The notes beneath the pieces are model-generated. The model saw only the letters and a list, made by a program, of their open reading frames with translations, did no database searches and was not told the origin of the DNA. From positions 39,203 through 103,202 of the forward strand of contig JACVTC010000243.1 of the NCBI GenBank assembly GCA_016946835.1: a stretch of 64,000 nt of DNA. The letters are read 5' to 3'. Origin of the DNA: Neocallimastix lanati (nom. inval.). Its lineage: Eukaryota > Neocallimastigomycota > Neocallimastigomycetes > Neocallimastigales > Neocallimastigaceae. A program made the translations under genes and the position numbers. How positions within the stretch are numbered: the stretch's first letter is position 1; the number at the start of each line of letters is the position of its first letter. This document shows, piece after piece, positions 1 to 13,731 of the stretch.

Positions 1-588
1 GAAGTAGTAGCAGCATTGCTGTTGTTAGCAGCTTGAGTAGTCTTAGTATTGTCGTTGTTTACAGCAGCAGTAGTCTTAGCACTATCGTTGTTTACAGCAG
101 CAGAGGTCTTAGCACTGCTGCTTGAAGAACCATGTTGCTTTTGAACATAGTGAGTATCAATACAAGCAATGTAACATGATTCAGCTTCTGGGTTAACAGA
201 TGGACACTTAGCAATACAGTTGTTCATTTCAATGATATCACCTTTTATATTTTAATATAATAATTCATAAATATAAAATTAATATTATTAATATTATTAA
301 ACTTTTTCATTTTTTTTTATTTCGCTTCTTTTTTTTTTTTTTCTTTTCTTTATTTTTGTTTTTTTATTTCTTAAGCGATCTTTCATTTTTATTTGACTAT
401 TTTTACATTATTCCATTTTTAATTTATTCTTTCATTTACTAACTTACTAACTATATACTATATTTTTTTTAATATATTTTCATATCATAAATGTTTCTAT
501 TATTATTTTGATATATACCAGCAGATTGAGCATTAGCTAAAAGAGCTAAAGTACTAAGAGCAAAGGCAACAATTTGGAAAGATCTCAT
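1..588 (-). CDS. Small secreted CX3C-type protein, 5' part (partial)
   Basis: Two exons are visible: 519-588 (70 nt) and 241 down to 1, split by a 277-bp GT-AG intron (242-518). The product starts MRSFQIVAFALSTLALLANA, a clear signal peptide with an Ala-X-Ala cleavage site. The mature N-terminus carries C-X3-C (NNCIAKCP) and then C-X3-C (SCYIACIDTHY) motifs, followed by a Ser/Thr/Ala/Asn-rich stretch with imperfect repeats of 'KTTAAVNND'. This is the layout of fungal secreted or wall-anchored small cysteine proteins with a mucin-like tail. The role is unknown; surface or wall location is inferred. Codon use is much more GC-rich than the surroundings, which suggests good expression. The frame stays open to base 1, so the C-terminus, and any GPI signal, lies outside the window. 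The start is the only ATG that gives a signal peptide in frame with exon 2. Confidence 0.85.
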
Positions 589-3500
589 CTTGATAATATT
601 TTTTTTAATATATATTACTGATTAATATTTTTGTAAAGATTTAAAATTTATTCTTTATTTAAACAAATAAAAAATATTTTTATTCTAATTTAAAAATCGA
701 ATTAATTTATTATATGAATAAAATTGAAACTAAAAATTTTTAAAAACAAATTTTTTGTTATTTATATGATTTTTTAAATATAATTATTTTTTATTTTTTA
801 TTTATATTTTTTATATATATTTTTATATGTATTTTATTATATTATTTTAAATCAAAGCCAATATATATTGTATTGTATTGATGAAAAATTTTATTTCAAC
901 TTTTATTATATCAAATATATATAATTAATATATGTTCCACCTATTACCATAAAGTTATTAAATAAAAACAAAATAAAAAATTAATTTAAAACAATATATT
1001 GATTATATTAAAAAATTTCTATAAAAAAAAATAAATAATATTTAAAGTTTTCAATAAGTAATATAAATTATAATATTATATAATTTTTTTTTTTGTTTTA
1101 ATTTTTTGTTAATTGATTATAATTTTAATTAATTCATTTATAATATTAATATATATTAACTTAATTATTAAATTTTAATTGATATATATTATATTATAAA
1201 GATAATATTATTTTAAGTTAATAGATTTTAAGGATTAATGTATTTACATATAATATATATATAAATTAATTGAATGTTTACTTACTGCATAATATAATAT
1301 TATATAGGGGTATATAAATTTTAATAGAAATATAGTTTTTTTTATTATTCCAAATATAATAGTTTACTAATATTATCAGATATAAAAAAATTTTTTACAA
1401 TAGAGGATTTATGAAAGATAATAAAATAATACGTATATAATTTTATTAAATTTATATAAAATATAATTAAAATCGTTATATTCTTACATATATTATTTAT
1501 ATTTTATTTATAATTTTATAGGTTTCGTATTTTAATTAATAATAAATAAATTTGAATTTTTATAAATTGAAAAAAGAAATAAATTGAAAAAAGAATATAT
1601 TAGTTAATCATTTATTTATTTATATATTTATATGTTTATTTATATATTTATTTATTTAATACTTATATATATTATAAAAATTTAATATAAAAAAATAAAA
1701 AAATGCCAATTAATTGAATATATATAATAAATAAATCTTTAATAATTGTGTATAATTGTATATAAATAAAAATTTTTGAATATAATATTCTACAATTTAA
1801 AAACGGTTATAAAATGTCCAATCACGAAACTTCTTTATTGCCTCTTGCCACTTTTTTTTATAAAATAATTATAAAATAATTATATATATAGAAAATAGAA
1901 AATAGGAAAAATAAAAAAAAAAAAAATAAAAACAAAATAACCCTTACAGATATTATTATATATTAATAATATATATAATATATAGATTACATTTGTCCTT
2001 TTTTATTTAATAAAATAAAAATTTTGTTTATTCAATTTATTTACAATAATTATTATTACCAGTAAAATATAAATAAAAATATGATAAGTAATAATAATAA
2101 TAATAATAATGGAATTTTTTAATACATTATAAAATACGTTTTGTAATTATTTAAAAAAAATATGTAGTATAAGAATACTGTACATTTAGTCTTTAATAAA
2201 TAATTCATCAATGAATAATACACAAAAATTTCCTATAATATTTCAATATTAAAATGTATATTATAGATTAATTTGTTATTAACAATAATTTTATAAATTT
2301 ACTTATATTTTTAAATTATTAAACTAATGAAAAAATAATAATACAAATAAAAATATAATTTATGTATTTTTTATTTTAACTCTTGATTATGTTGATTTAA
2401 ATTATGATTTATTTATTTATTTACTATAATTATTATTTCCGTAACTAAATAAAAAAAACAATATTTATATGAAAATACTTGATTATAAAGGAAAAACGTT
2501 TTTTTTTTATTTTTTTATTAGCCAAAAAGTAATTTAACCATACCTAGAATAAGTTGTTAATATAAAATGGGTGACATGTAATTTCCCCTATAATACATCA
2601 ATGCACTTCTGTATATTTTTAAAGATTAATACAAATATATAAAATTTATTATAATAAGCCACAACATGAATAATAATATTTTATTTTACATTACATTTAA
2701 TGATAATCTCAAAAATTATTTATTTACAGGACTGCCTTTTATATCTATACATATATATATTTTTTTATTTATTTATTTTATCTTATATTATTAGCGTAAT
2801 TAAATATATTTTATTATATTAATATTTATTTACTAATTCATCATTAATAAGAGAAATAATTTTAATATTTAGGGTAGTACAAAACTTTGACATTGGTTGG
2901 ATAAAAATTTTAAAATATAATTTTATATGAAAAACAAAAAAATTTTTTATTTATTTCTTATAAATTAAAATTTGTTGTATTTAATGTATATAAAGAATAT
3001 ACAGATATATATTGTATTAATTTTTATATATAAATAAATACTGTATAACATATAAACAAATATTTTAAATTATACTTGTATTAAATATATAATAATATTA
3101 AAAATTTATATTTTTTGTTTTTTGTTTTTTTTTTTTTTTTTTTTGATTATTAAAATCAAAAAAAAAAAGAAAAAATTAAAATATATATTTGTTTTTTTAT
3201 AAATTTTAAATAAATATTTATATATTATTAATTTACTGTATCAAATATTAATATGTATTATATTGTATTATATTGTATTATATATTATTGTTTATATTAT
3301 TATATTATTAAATGATTCATATTAATTTTAAAAGTTTGTTTTTTAAAAAAAAAAAAAAGAGATTACAACAGAAAATTAGGTTTCTATTTTTAGTAATTTT
3401 AATTTATTTTTTTAAAAAAAACATAAAGAATAAAAAAAAATTTTTAAAATAATATAAAATATAATATAATATAAAAAAAATAAAACAATATAAAATATAA

Positions 3501-3712
3501 TATAGAAAAAAAAAAAAAAAAAAACATGAGAATTTCATAAATTTTATTTATTAACCCTAATTATTTAAAGATTTAAAAAAAAAAAAAAAAAAAAGGCATA
3601 AATACTAAAATAAAAAATTCATAATACAATGTATGGAATATAAAACAATAATTTTAAATAATTTAAGCATATATCCTCATATCATTTTAATTCATTATAA
3701 ATAAGTTAAATA

Positions 3713-3841
3713 TTAATGTCATTATTTATAAATAGTTAACATGAATAATAAATACCCTCATTCCCGAAGAAAATACTAATATAAATATTGAATAATTCAG
3801 TCTCTTGTTCACTGATAAATAGATGAATTATTTGACATTAA
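3713..3841. repeat. Short inverted-repeat segment (MITE-like, tentative)
   Basis: The ends carry a perfect 9-bp inverted repeat, TTAATGTCA (3713-3721) and TGACATTAA (3833-3841). The 129-bp segment between them is more complex than its surroundings. This could be a small non-autonomous DNA transposon, but one copy and 9 bp in such AT-rich DNA is weak support. Confidence 0.2.
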
Positions 3842-3845
3842 GACG

Positions 3846-3999
3846 CTAATATAAATATGTTTACTACTTATTTTTAAGCAACATTACAATATTAATAATG
3901 ATAAAATGAACTTATTACAATCAAGATGCTAGATTAATATAAATATGTTTACTACTTGTTTTTTGGGCAACATTAAAATATTAATAAGGATAAAATGAA
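3846..3999. repeat. Diverged direct duplication, about 66 bp units
   Basis: The segment 3846-3910 is repeated at 3934-3999 with a few substitutions; both contain 'ATATAAATATGTTTACTACT' and 'ATAAAATGAA'. A 15-bp piece just after copy 1 (TATTACAATCAAGAT, 3913-3927) recurs inverted at 4044-4058, so the locus could fold into a hairpin. Confidence 0.6.
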
Positions 4000-5610
4000 T
4001 TTCCTTGTTAATAATTATTATAAGTTCATAAGTTCATAACAAGATCTTGATTGTAATATTTTTATAATAATTAAAAAGAAAAAAAAAAAAAAAAAAAAAA
4101 AAAAACTAATATTTAATAAATGAAGTAAAAATTATTATTATTATTTTTAATAATAATGTCAAAAATATTAATTATGATTTAAAATTATAAAAAATTTTAT
4201 ACTCTATATTAAAGTTTAATATATTAATAAATTAAATATATATTAAAAGTATCTAAAACTAGCTTTATTTTATTTTATTTTATTTTTATTTTTATTTTTA
4301 TTTTTATTTTAGTATCTTTAAAATAATGGTATAAACTATAAGTCCTATTATTCGAAATTGCTCAACAATTTATTATCACTATTTTTTATAATTAAATGAT
4401 TTTATCTATTATATGTTTTTATGCTTGTTTTTTCTATATAAAACAAAAATTAAAAAAAGTGTGTAAATAAACAATTATCTTCATATTAAAAATATATTTT
4501 CAGAATAACAATTAATAACAAATAATAATTATAAAATTATCAGAATAGCAATTACTAATAACAATTAATAATTATAAAATTTTCATAATAGCAATTACTA
4601 ATAATTGTTTTACTTTTTTTATTTAATATGGCTTGTGTTACCAAGAATAAAAAAAAACGTTTTAATTTTAAAATTTTAAAGTTTGAATAAATAACATATT
4701 AAAAGGAATAATTAAAAAGATAAAATGAAAAAAATTTAATAAATAAAGTTTGATTAGAAAATAACTATCATATCTATTAATATATATATAACCAAAAAAA
4801 AAAAGTTGATAATTCTTTGTTCTTTTATATAGTTTTAAATTTTGTTAATTTGATAATTCAAGAATAACTTTACATTAACTATTGTAGTATTAAAATAACA
4901 TAGTTTATAATTAATATTGATATCTGATTTAAAAAAAATGAATAATATTTTAAAGTACTTATAAATAAAATAATTAAAAAATTAAAAGTTAATAATGAAT
5001 TATTAAATAAAATAATTTAAATAATCTGGCTGATTATTTTTATTACCACTATAGAAAAATCTTCATCTTTTATATATATATTATATACATTCTCTATATC
5101 TACATATATTTATTAACTATCACAAATTAAATTAATAAATGAAAATATTAAATATAAAGTAATAAAAAAAATGGCAAAAAATTCAAATTATATATTATTA
5201 AAGTTTAAACTTTTAGCAAATAACAAATTACAAAATTATTAATAATTTAATAGTAACGAATTATAATTTGAAATAATAAAATTAACAAAATATAATAGTA
5301 ACAGATAATAATAATAATAATAATAATATTAATTATAATAATAATAATAATGAATAATTAAAGTAGCAATATTTTTCAATATAACCATAAAAAGTGTTTA
5401 ATTGTAAAAAAAAAAAAAATTTAGTTTAAGTAGTAATCCACATTCTTATCAAATGTATTACAACAACGTATTAAAGACCGAAGATTTATGTATTAGAACA
5501 TAGAAGTTTTTCTTACTATATTATTAAATGTAGAATCTTTTTAATTTTTTTTCATCATTATTATAAAAAATATAATCTTTTGTATTATATAATTATTAAT
5601 ATACAATTAT

Positions 5611-5635
5611 TATTATTAAAATACAATTTCCTCTC

Positions 5636-5701
<66 letters not shown>

Positions 5702-5757
5702 AATACAATTTCCTCTCTATTATTATTATTATTATTATTAAAATACAATTTCTTCTC

Positions 5758-5808
<51 letters not shown>

Positions 5809-5824
5809 AATACAATTTCCTCTC

Positions 5825-5878
<54 letters not shown>

Positions 5879-5934
5879 AATACAATTTCCTCTCTATTAT
5901 TATTATTATTATTATTAAAATACAATTTCTTCTC

Positions 5935-5985
<51 letters not shown>

Positions 5986-6001
5986 AATACAATTTCCTCT
6001 C

Positions 6002-6058
<57 letters not shown>

Positions 6059-6074
6059 AATACAATTTCCTCTC

Positions 6075-6122
<48 letters not shown>

Positions 6123-6138
6123 AATACAATTTCCTCTC

Positions 6139-6190
<52 letters not shown>
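5611..6190. repeat. Compound minisatellite: (ATT)n spacers joined by a fixed 20-mer
   Basis: Nine copies of AAAATACAATTTC(C/T)TCTCT are separated by uninterrupted (ATT)n tracts of differing length. Seven copies carry CC and two carry CT at the variable site (near 5740 and 5916). The fixed part is non-repetitive, so the unit is a minisatellite whose length differences come from the internal microsatellite. Confidence 0.85.
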
Positions 6191-6192
<2 letters not shown>

Positions 6193-6415
6193 ATCGTATT
6201 ATTTATTTATTATTATTATTTTATTATATTATTTTTTATTAAAAGTATTATTCATCATCATTAAAAATAAATTATTATTATTAATTTATTATAATTTTGT
6301 TACATATTAATTTATTATAATTTTGTTCAATATTATTCATTAATTTTTATTTATTAAAATTCAAAATAAATATTTAGTAGAATGAAAATTTTACTTAATA
6401 ATTAAACTTTTTTTT

Positions 6416-6650
6416 TCAGGCTGGGAAATAATGAGTACAGAGAGCAATAAGACCTTTAAACTCTTTCCATTTACATATTGTAGATAATTATTATAAAAAA
6501 AATAATCTATATAAATTGCCTTATCATTTTGACGTTATCACGATTCCCTAAGCAAGGCTAATAATAGTATGGCTTACCCTTAAAATCATATCTAAGTGAG
6601 CGTCTTTGTCAGTGATCTTCTTAGTTTTAAAAGTTATAGAACTATGTTAA
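6416..6650 (+). pseudogene. Higher-complexity, coding-like island (unidentified relic)
   Basis: This island has ordinary base composition within AT desert. After a polypyrimidine tract and CAG (6410-6419), one frame reads GWEIMSTESNKTFKLFPF before a stop. From 6516 another frame reads LPYHFDVITIP and, after a stop, ARLIIVWLTLKIISK, hydrophobic and membrane-like. Stops and frame changes mean it is not an intact gene. I do not recognise a family. It could also be a relic of a mobile element or an RNA gene. Confidence 0.35.
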
Positions 6651-6691
6651 TAAATTTTATTATTTTAAAATTGAAAAAAAATGAAATAAAA

Positions 6692-6737
<46 letters not shown>

Positions 6738-6961
6738 AGAAACTTAATAAAACATGAAGATGAATATTCCTTTAAATTTTTGTAATTAAAATTTTATATT
6801 ATTTAATCTACATTACTTGCAATAATTAAAACAAATTTATTTTTTTTTAGTCTTAAAAATAAATGAGTAAATAGGATGAGGGAGTCTCTAATTATTCTAG
6901 TTTATGTACATAGAAATGAATTATTCATATTATCCTTTTCAATATATCAATTTTAAATTAT

Positions 6962-7082
6962 ATATTTATTTATTTAGTTAGTTATTAATTTATTCATTTA
7001 TTAATTTATTCATTTATTCATTTATTAATTTATTCATTTATTAATTTATTCATTTATTCATTTCTTCATTTATTCATTTAAT
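6962..7082. repeat. ATTTATTC/ATTTATTA-type minisatellite
   Basis: Tandem copies of an 8-bp motif (ATTTATTC or ATTTATTA) run for about 120 bp, with a hint of a longer unit in which ATTAATTTATTC and ATTTATTC alternate. Confidence 0.6.
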
Positions 7083-7348
7083 TAAATTATAGTAAAATGA
7101 ATAAATAAATGTATGAAGGTCACGTGTATTAATAGAGTTAAAAAATTAATATAAATCTAAAAATAAATTTGGATTAATATATATATTATTTTATTATTTA
7201 ATCAACAAATACTAAAATTAATTTATATATATTATTTTTATTTAATATTATTTAATCAATATTGATATATATAACTAAAAAAAAAATATAAAAAAAATTT
7301 TTTTTTTGAAGTAAAACTAAATTTATTATAAATTATTTTATAATAAAA

Positions 7349-8158
7349 ATGGTTAAAGAAACAAAAATTAATCCAAGATGTTTCTTCGATATATCAATCG
7401 ATGGAAAATCTGAAGGAAGAATTGTTTTTGAATTATTTGCAGATGTAACACCTAAAACATGTGAAAATTTTCGAGCATTATGTACAGGTTATTATCAATG
7501 AAATTTCAAAGCAAGAATCTTTTTTTTTTTTTTTAATGGAATTAATATAGAAATTTAAATTTCATTCTTTTAATAATTTAAAAATAAAATCACAAAATCT
7601 TATTTAAATATATATATATGTGAAGAAATTAAATATAAAAATATATTCTATCATTAATAATGATATAATAGTGATTATAGTTTTACAGTAAATGTTTTTT
7701 TAAAAAAAATAATGTATAATTCATTTTAAATTTAATATATAATTAATTCAATAGCGTTTTATCAAGACTTAATAATATAATTAATAATCAATTGGATATA
7801 ATTATCATTTAAAATTTATATCATTTAAAATCCAAACGAATTTAATCTTTTTATCATAAATTAAATTTTGTATTATAATTTTCTCATTTAGTAATAATGT
7901 TTTTTTTCTTTTATATATATATATATATTAAAAAAAATAATAATATTCATTTAAATTAACATATTTTTCAAATAGGTGAATTTGGTTCTTCAAAACTTTC
8001 TAATCGACCACTTCATTATAAATTATCAAGATTCCATCGAGTTATAAAAGGATTTATGTGTCAAGGTAAAATAATTTAATTATTCAATTTTTGAAAATTT
8101 CAATTTAAAAATTATTATACTAATAATGATGTACATTTTTATTATTTTTTTTTTTTTC

Positions 8159-8202
<44 letters not shown>

Positions 8203-8640
8203 AAAATAAATTTAACAGGTGGTGATTTCACACAAGGTAAATTAATTACTTCAATGAAAATATTACAAATATTTTTTTTTTCTTAAATGGTATTCATATT
8301 TTAATATAATTATTATCATTATTAATATTGCTATCTAGGATCAGGCTCAGGTGGTGAATCAATTTATGGATTAAATTTCCCAGATGAAAATTTTAAAAAA
8401 GAAGCATACTTCTGAAGGTTTATTATGTATGGCCAATAGGTAAATATTCAAATATAGTATATATTGTATATTTAATAAATAAAAATATATATATCTTTAT
8501 CATTAAATATGAGTATTTAATAAAAAAAAATTATATATCTATCTTAATAATTAATAAGAGGACCAAATACAAATTCTTCACAGGTGAATATATAAACTTC
8601 ATTTATATATATATTAATTATTAGTATTGTTATTAATTTT

Positions 8641-8707
<67 letters not shown>

Positions 8708-8959
8708 TAGTTTTATATTACATTTAGACCTTGTTCTCATTTAGATGGAAAACATGGTAATTAAAAATTATATGATAATATTATATTATACCTACATTAT
8801 ATCTTTTTTAATTATTATTAATATATATTATATATATATATATATAATGAATAAATATGAACTCATTTATGTAGTTGTTTTTGGTAGGTGTCTATTATAA
8901 TATATAACTAATATCTAGCAATGAGTGTATTTAATAAATTAATAATTAATATATTATAC

Positions 8960-9000
<41 letters not shown>

Positions 9001-10300
9001 AAACATATATACATAGGACGTGTTGTTAGTGGTTATGATGTTGTAGAAAAAATTGAAAATGTTAAAACGGATGAAAAAGATTGTCCCCTTGTACCCGTAA
9101 TCATTTCAAATTGTGGTGAATTAGAATTAAGAAAAGTAGTTAAAAAATCACCTACAAAAGAAGAAAAAAAGAAGGAAGATAAAAAATCGTCCACTAAAAA
9201 AAGTAAAAAAGATAAGAAAAAAAAGAAGAGTAAACATAAAAAATATGAAACTGATAGTGATAGTTCTGATTCAGATTCTAGTTCTAGTTCTAGTTCTAGT
9301 TCTAGTTCCAGTTCAGGTTATGATTCTTATACTGATTCCTATTCAGATTCAGATTCAGATTCAGAATCTTATTCTAGTGATTATTCTTCAGATAGTTCAG
9401 ATTATTCATCATCTGATAGTGAAAGTGATAATAAAAAAAGGAAAAAAAGTCATAAGCATAAAAAATCAGAAAGAAAGCATTCCTCAAAAAAACATAAAAA
9501 GGATAAAAAATCAAAATCTCATGATAAAAAAAGAAACAGATCATTATCAAAATCAGGTTCAGAATCAGAAGATGAAAAAGAAAAGGAAAAGGAAAAGGAA
9601 AAAGATGAAAAAAAATGTAATGAATAAAAATGGTGAAATTAAAAAGGATATAAAAGAAAAAGAAGAAAAAAAAGAAGAAATGAGCAAAAAAGAAGTTAAA
9701 AAAGAAGAAGAAGAGAAAAAGGATGAAAAGAAGATAGAAAAAAGAGGAAGAAGTAAAAGTAAAAGTAAAAGTAGAGGTAGAAGCAGAAGCAAAAGCAAAA
9801 GTAGAGGCAGAAGCAGAAGCAGAAGCAGTAGTAGAAGTAGAAGCAGAAGTAGAAGTAGAAGTGATAGTGAAAGTGCTGAAGAAGGAGAAATAAGAAAAAG
9901 TAAAAAAAGAAGTAGAAGTATAACAAGAAGTAGAAGTAGAGGTGGAAGTAGAAGTAGAAGTAGAGGTGGAAGTAGAAGTAGAAGTAGAAGTAGAAGTAGA
10001 AGAAGAAGAAGAAGAAGTAGAGATAGATATAGATCCAGAGATAGAAGTAGAAGTAGAAGTAGAAGTAGAGATAGATATTCAAGGTATTCCAGAAATAGAG
10101 ATGGAGATAGATATGATTATAATAATCATTGGAGAAATGATTCTTATTCAAATAGCAATAATAATTATCGTTCCAGAGACAGTCGTCTCTCTACCTATAA
10201 TGAATATAGAAGAAGTGATCCACCTATTGCTAAAACAAATATTGATGTTTCTAAAATAAAATATAAAGGAAGAGGACGTATGATGGTAAGTTCATCATAA
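7349..10300 (+). CDS. RS-domain nuclear cyclophilin (peptidyl-prolyl cis-trans isomerase)
   Basis: Exons: 7349-7487, 7976-8065, 8219-8236 (18 nt), 8339-8439, 8559-8583, 8711-8756, 8875-8883 (9 nt) and 9017-10300, all with GT-AG introns. The catalytic domain (about residues 8-175) shows [52 protein letters not shown] and LDGKHVVFG. The catalytic Arg and Phe (HRVIKGF) are present. The cyclosporin-contact Trp is His (CSHLDGKH), as in PPIG/CypRS-type nuclear cyclophilins. A Lys/Glu region, a long Ser/Asp tract and an SR repeat domain (about 9750-10080) follow, ending [10 protein letters not shown]. Likely role: proline isomerisation in splicing or RNA-processing complexes in nuclear speckles (family knowledge). 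Two frame slips occur: the A6 run at 8395-8400 and the A8 run at 9608-9615 each need one A fewer for the homologous frame. Both are homopolymer changes, so assembly errors are as likely as true mutation; if real, this is a pseudogene. Confidence 0.85.
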
Positions 10301-10415
10301 TAATTTTTTATAAAAAAATAATAATAATAATAATAATAATAATATTCAATTTATAATTAAAATTAAAAAATAAAAAAAAAAAAAAAATATTATCTATAAA
10401 TAAAAATAATAATTA

Positions 10416-10497
<82 letters not shown>

Positions 10498-10893
10498 AAT
10501 AAATATTTATTAAAATATTTATTAACATATATATATTAATATTTTTATTATTATTATTAAAATTATTATATATATATATTAATCAAACCTTATAGTATCG
10601 TAGAGATTGGACAAAATAAAAGGAAATATAATAATCAGAATCATTATTTTTTTAATAATGTTAAACAAATAAAAAAATAATAATAATGATAAAGTAAAAT
10701 ATAATAAAATAAAATAATTTAAATATAATTTATTTTTATTTTTTTTCTTTTTTTTTTTTTTTTTTTTTTCTAACTATTTAAGTTGACTGGATCATTATTT
10801 CATTATTTATTTTATTATTATTATTATTATTATTATTTCTTATTTTTAAGTAATTATTAACTACTATATAGCCTATATAACAACTAATTAATA

Positions 10894-10936
<43 letters not shown>

Positions 10937-11269
10937 CCTTTATTTTATTTTATTATTTTTTTTTTCATCCCTAATTTAAATTAAAAAATTATATAAATTA
11001 TCAAAGTTAATAATCATAAAAATAATAATAATAATACTAAGTAATAATTAAAACAATATTTAAAATATATAACTTAATAAAATAAAAAAATAATAATAAT
11101 AATAAAAAAAAAAAATTATATATATTTTAATTTCATACATACATATAATATTTTTTTTAAAAAAAAAAATTATTTAATCATTTATTTCATATATTAAAAT
11201 AATATATATCATATAATAATTCCTTTTTTTTTTTTTATTTTTCCTGCTATTAGTAGAGTTAAACAAAAA

Positions 11270-11307
<38 letters not shown>

Positions 11308-11922
11308 AAATTTATATTCTATTAAATATACATCTAATTTATTATTTTTTATTTTTGAAAAAAAAAAAAAAAATAAAAAAAAAAGTTGTTAATAGTAATA
11401 GTAATTTTTATAATGAGTATATATCAAATTTTATAGTTTTATTTTTTTTAATTTTTTTATTTTTTTTATTTTTTATTTTTATTTTTATATATATTCAATT
11501 TTTATATTTTAATTTTTATATATTCAATTTTTATATATTCAATTTTTATATATATTAATGTTTATTTTTTTCTTTTTTTTTAAAAAAAAAAAAAAAAATC
11601 ATCAAAAATTAATTATAATTATAATAATCATAATAATTATGTTTAAAAAAAAATTAAAATAAATTTGATAAGAAAAAATAAAAAAAAAAATATATATATA
11701 TATATATTACTTTGTAAAATAAAAATACAAATAAAAAAATAAATAAAAAATTAATAATAAATAAATAAATATAAATATTTATTGTATTGAATTGTATATT
11801 GCTTTTTTTTTAAAAAAAAAAAAAAATAATAATAATAATAATACTCTTTCTTTGGATTAATAATAATAAAAAAAAAAAAAAAAAAAAACTTTTATATAAT
11901 ATATACATATATAATTATAACC

Positions 11923-11955
<33 letters not shown>

Positions 11956-12182
11956 ATTATCATTAGAATATATATATATATATATATTTAATTAAACCAT
12001 TGTCAAAAAAAAAAAAAAAAACTTAATAAATAGTATTAAATAATAATATTTAATAATAAATAAAATAATAATATATAAACGTATTCATAAAAATTAATGT
12101 TTTTTTTTTTTGTTTGTTTGTTTGTTTTTCTCTCTCTCTTTTAAGCTCTATTATTAATTAAAAAAAAAATAATAATAATAAA

Positions 12183-12213
<31 letters not shown>

Positions 12214-13361
12214 TAAAAATAATTTAAAAAAAAAAAAAAATAAAAAATAAACTGTAAAAAATTTTTTAAATAATTTCACATCAATTTATTTAATGACAAT
12301 ATATAAATAAATAAATAAAAATAACTGTATTTAACTGTGTTTATAATTAATATGTTCAACAAATAGAGATAATAATATTTAATAATAATTTTTTTTTTTT
12401 AAATAAGTATTTTTTTTTTTTTTTTTCATTTATTTATTTATTTTATTTTATTTTATTTTACTTTCAATTACTTAGTAATAAGTATGTATATATATACATA
12501 TATAATTTCTAATATTAAATAAAAATTATTTATAAATATTAATGTATTAAATAAATAAAAAAAAAAAAAAAAAAATTAATTACTAAATTATAAAATTTTT
12601 ATATTTATTTGTTTTATGGTGTTTTGTTTTGTTTTGTTTGTATATATTATATTTTTCAATTATTTTGTTACTACATCATAACCTTCTAAAATGAAATAAT
12701 TTAAAAAAAAAAAAAAAAAGTTCATATATATATATAAATTATATAAATTTTTTAATAATAAAAAAAAATTCATATATATAAATTATATAAATTTTTCAAT
12801 AATAAAAAAAATAATAATAATAATAATATAGATATATATGATTTTAAAAGTATATATTATACTCTTAAATTATAAATAAAAAAAAAAAAATAGTAATAAT
12901 AATAAAAATAATATTAAATAAAAGAAGAAATAAATAGTAATAATAAGGTGAAAAAAAAATACATATATATATTAATATTAATTTTAATATTAAATATGGA
13001 AAAAAAAAATAAAAATAAAAATAATAAATTATTCATTTTTCTTTAATTTTACCTATTATTTATTTATATTTTTTATATCCCTTTAGAAATCTATTATTTA
13101 ATTATATATATATATATGAAAAAAATTCACTTTATGATATCCTTTTATATATATATATATATATAATTTTATATTTATTTCAATTTTTTTTTTTTTTTTT
13201 TGGTTTGTTGTTTCTATTTTTATTTGATATTTATTTTATTTCATTTTTTATTTTATTTTTTATTTTTTATTTTTTATTTTTTTTTTTTTTTTTTTTAATT
13301 ATTATTATTATTATTATTTATAATTTATAATTGATGAAATTTATTTTAAATGATTATATTC

Positions 13362-13394
<33 letters not shown>

Positions 13395-13698
13395 ATAATA
13401 TTATGTAATAAAAAAAATTTTTTGTTTTTTTTCAAAATTTATACTTTATAGATCACTATTGCAAATTATATTTATTATAACTATTATTATAGTTTATCAT
13501 CATTGATGTTGTTATACTGTTATATTTATATTTAATATGATGTTGTTTTTATTGTTTATTTTCTTTCTTGTATATATATAAGATACATCTTTTAATGATT
13601 TTTTATGATTTTATTTGGTTTTATTATTAACAGAGTATTAATGAATAAATGAATAACTTTTTTTTTTTTTTTCTTTTTCTGTTATTTCTGTTTTTTTT

Positions 13699-13731
<33 letters not shown>

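Larger units (their letters stand above)
589..7348. other. AT-rich intergenic region, 6.8 kb
   Basis: No intact gene is recognised. It holds long A and T runs, a direct duplication near 3.85-4.00 kb, a compound ATT minisatellite (5.6-6.2 kb), a higher-complexity island (6.42-6.65 kb), a run of more than 40 A near 6695-6736 and an ATTTATTC-type minisatellite (6.96-7.08 kb). Promoters of the two flanking, divergently arranged genes must lie at its ends, but no specific element can be picked out. Confidence 0.7.

Noticed and set aside
5611-6190. CRISPR-like repeat-spacer appearance of the compound ATT array
   Set aside because: The 'spacers' are pure (ATT)n, the genome is eukaryotic and no cas gene exists; it is a minisatellite.
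9565-10259. Other-frame reading frames across the SR tail of the cyclophilin (poly-Leu, poly-Tyr/Phe, Glu/Val repeats)
   Set aside because: They are shadows of the repetitive Lys/Glu and Arg/Ser codons on either strand.
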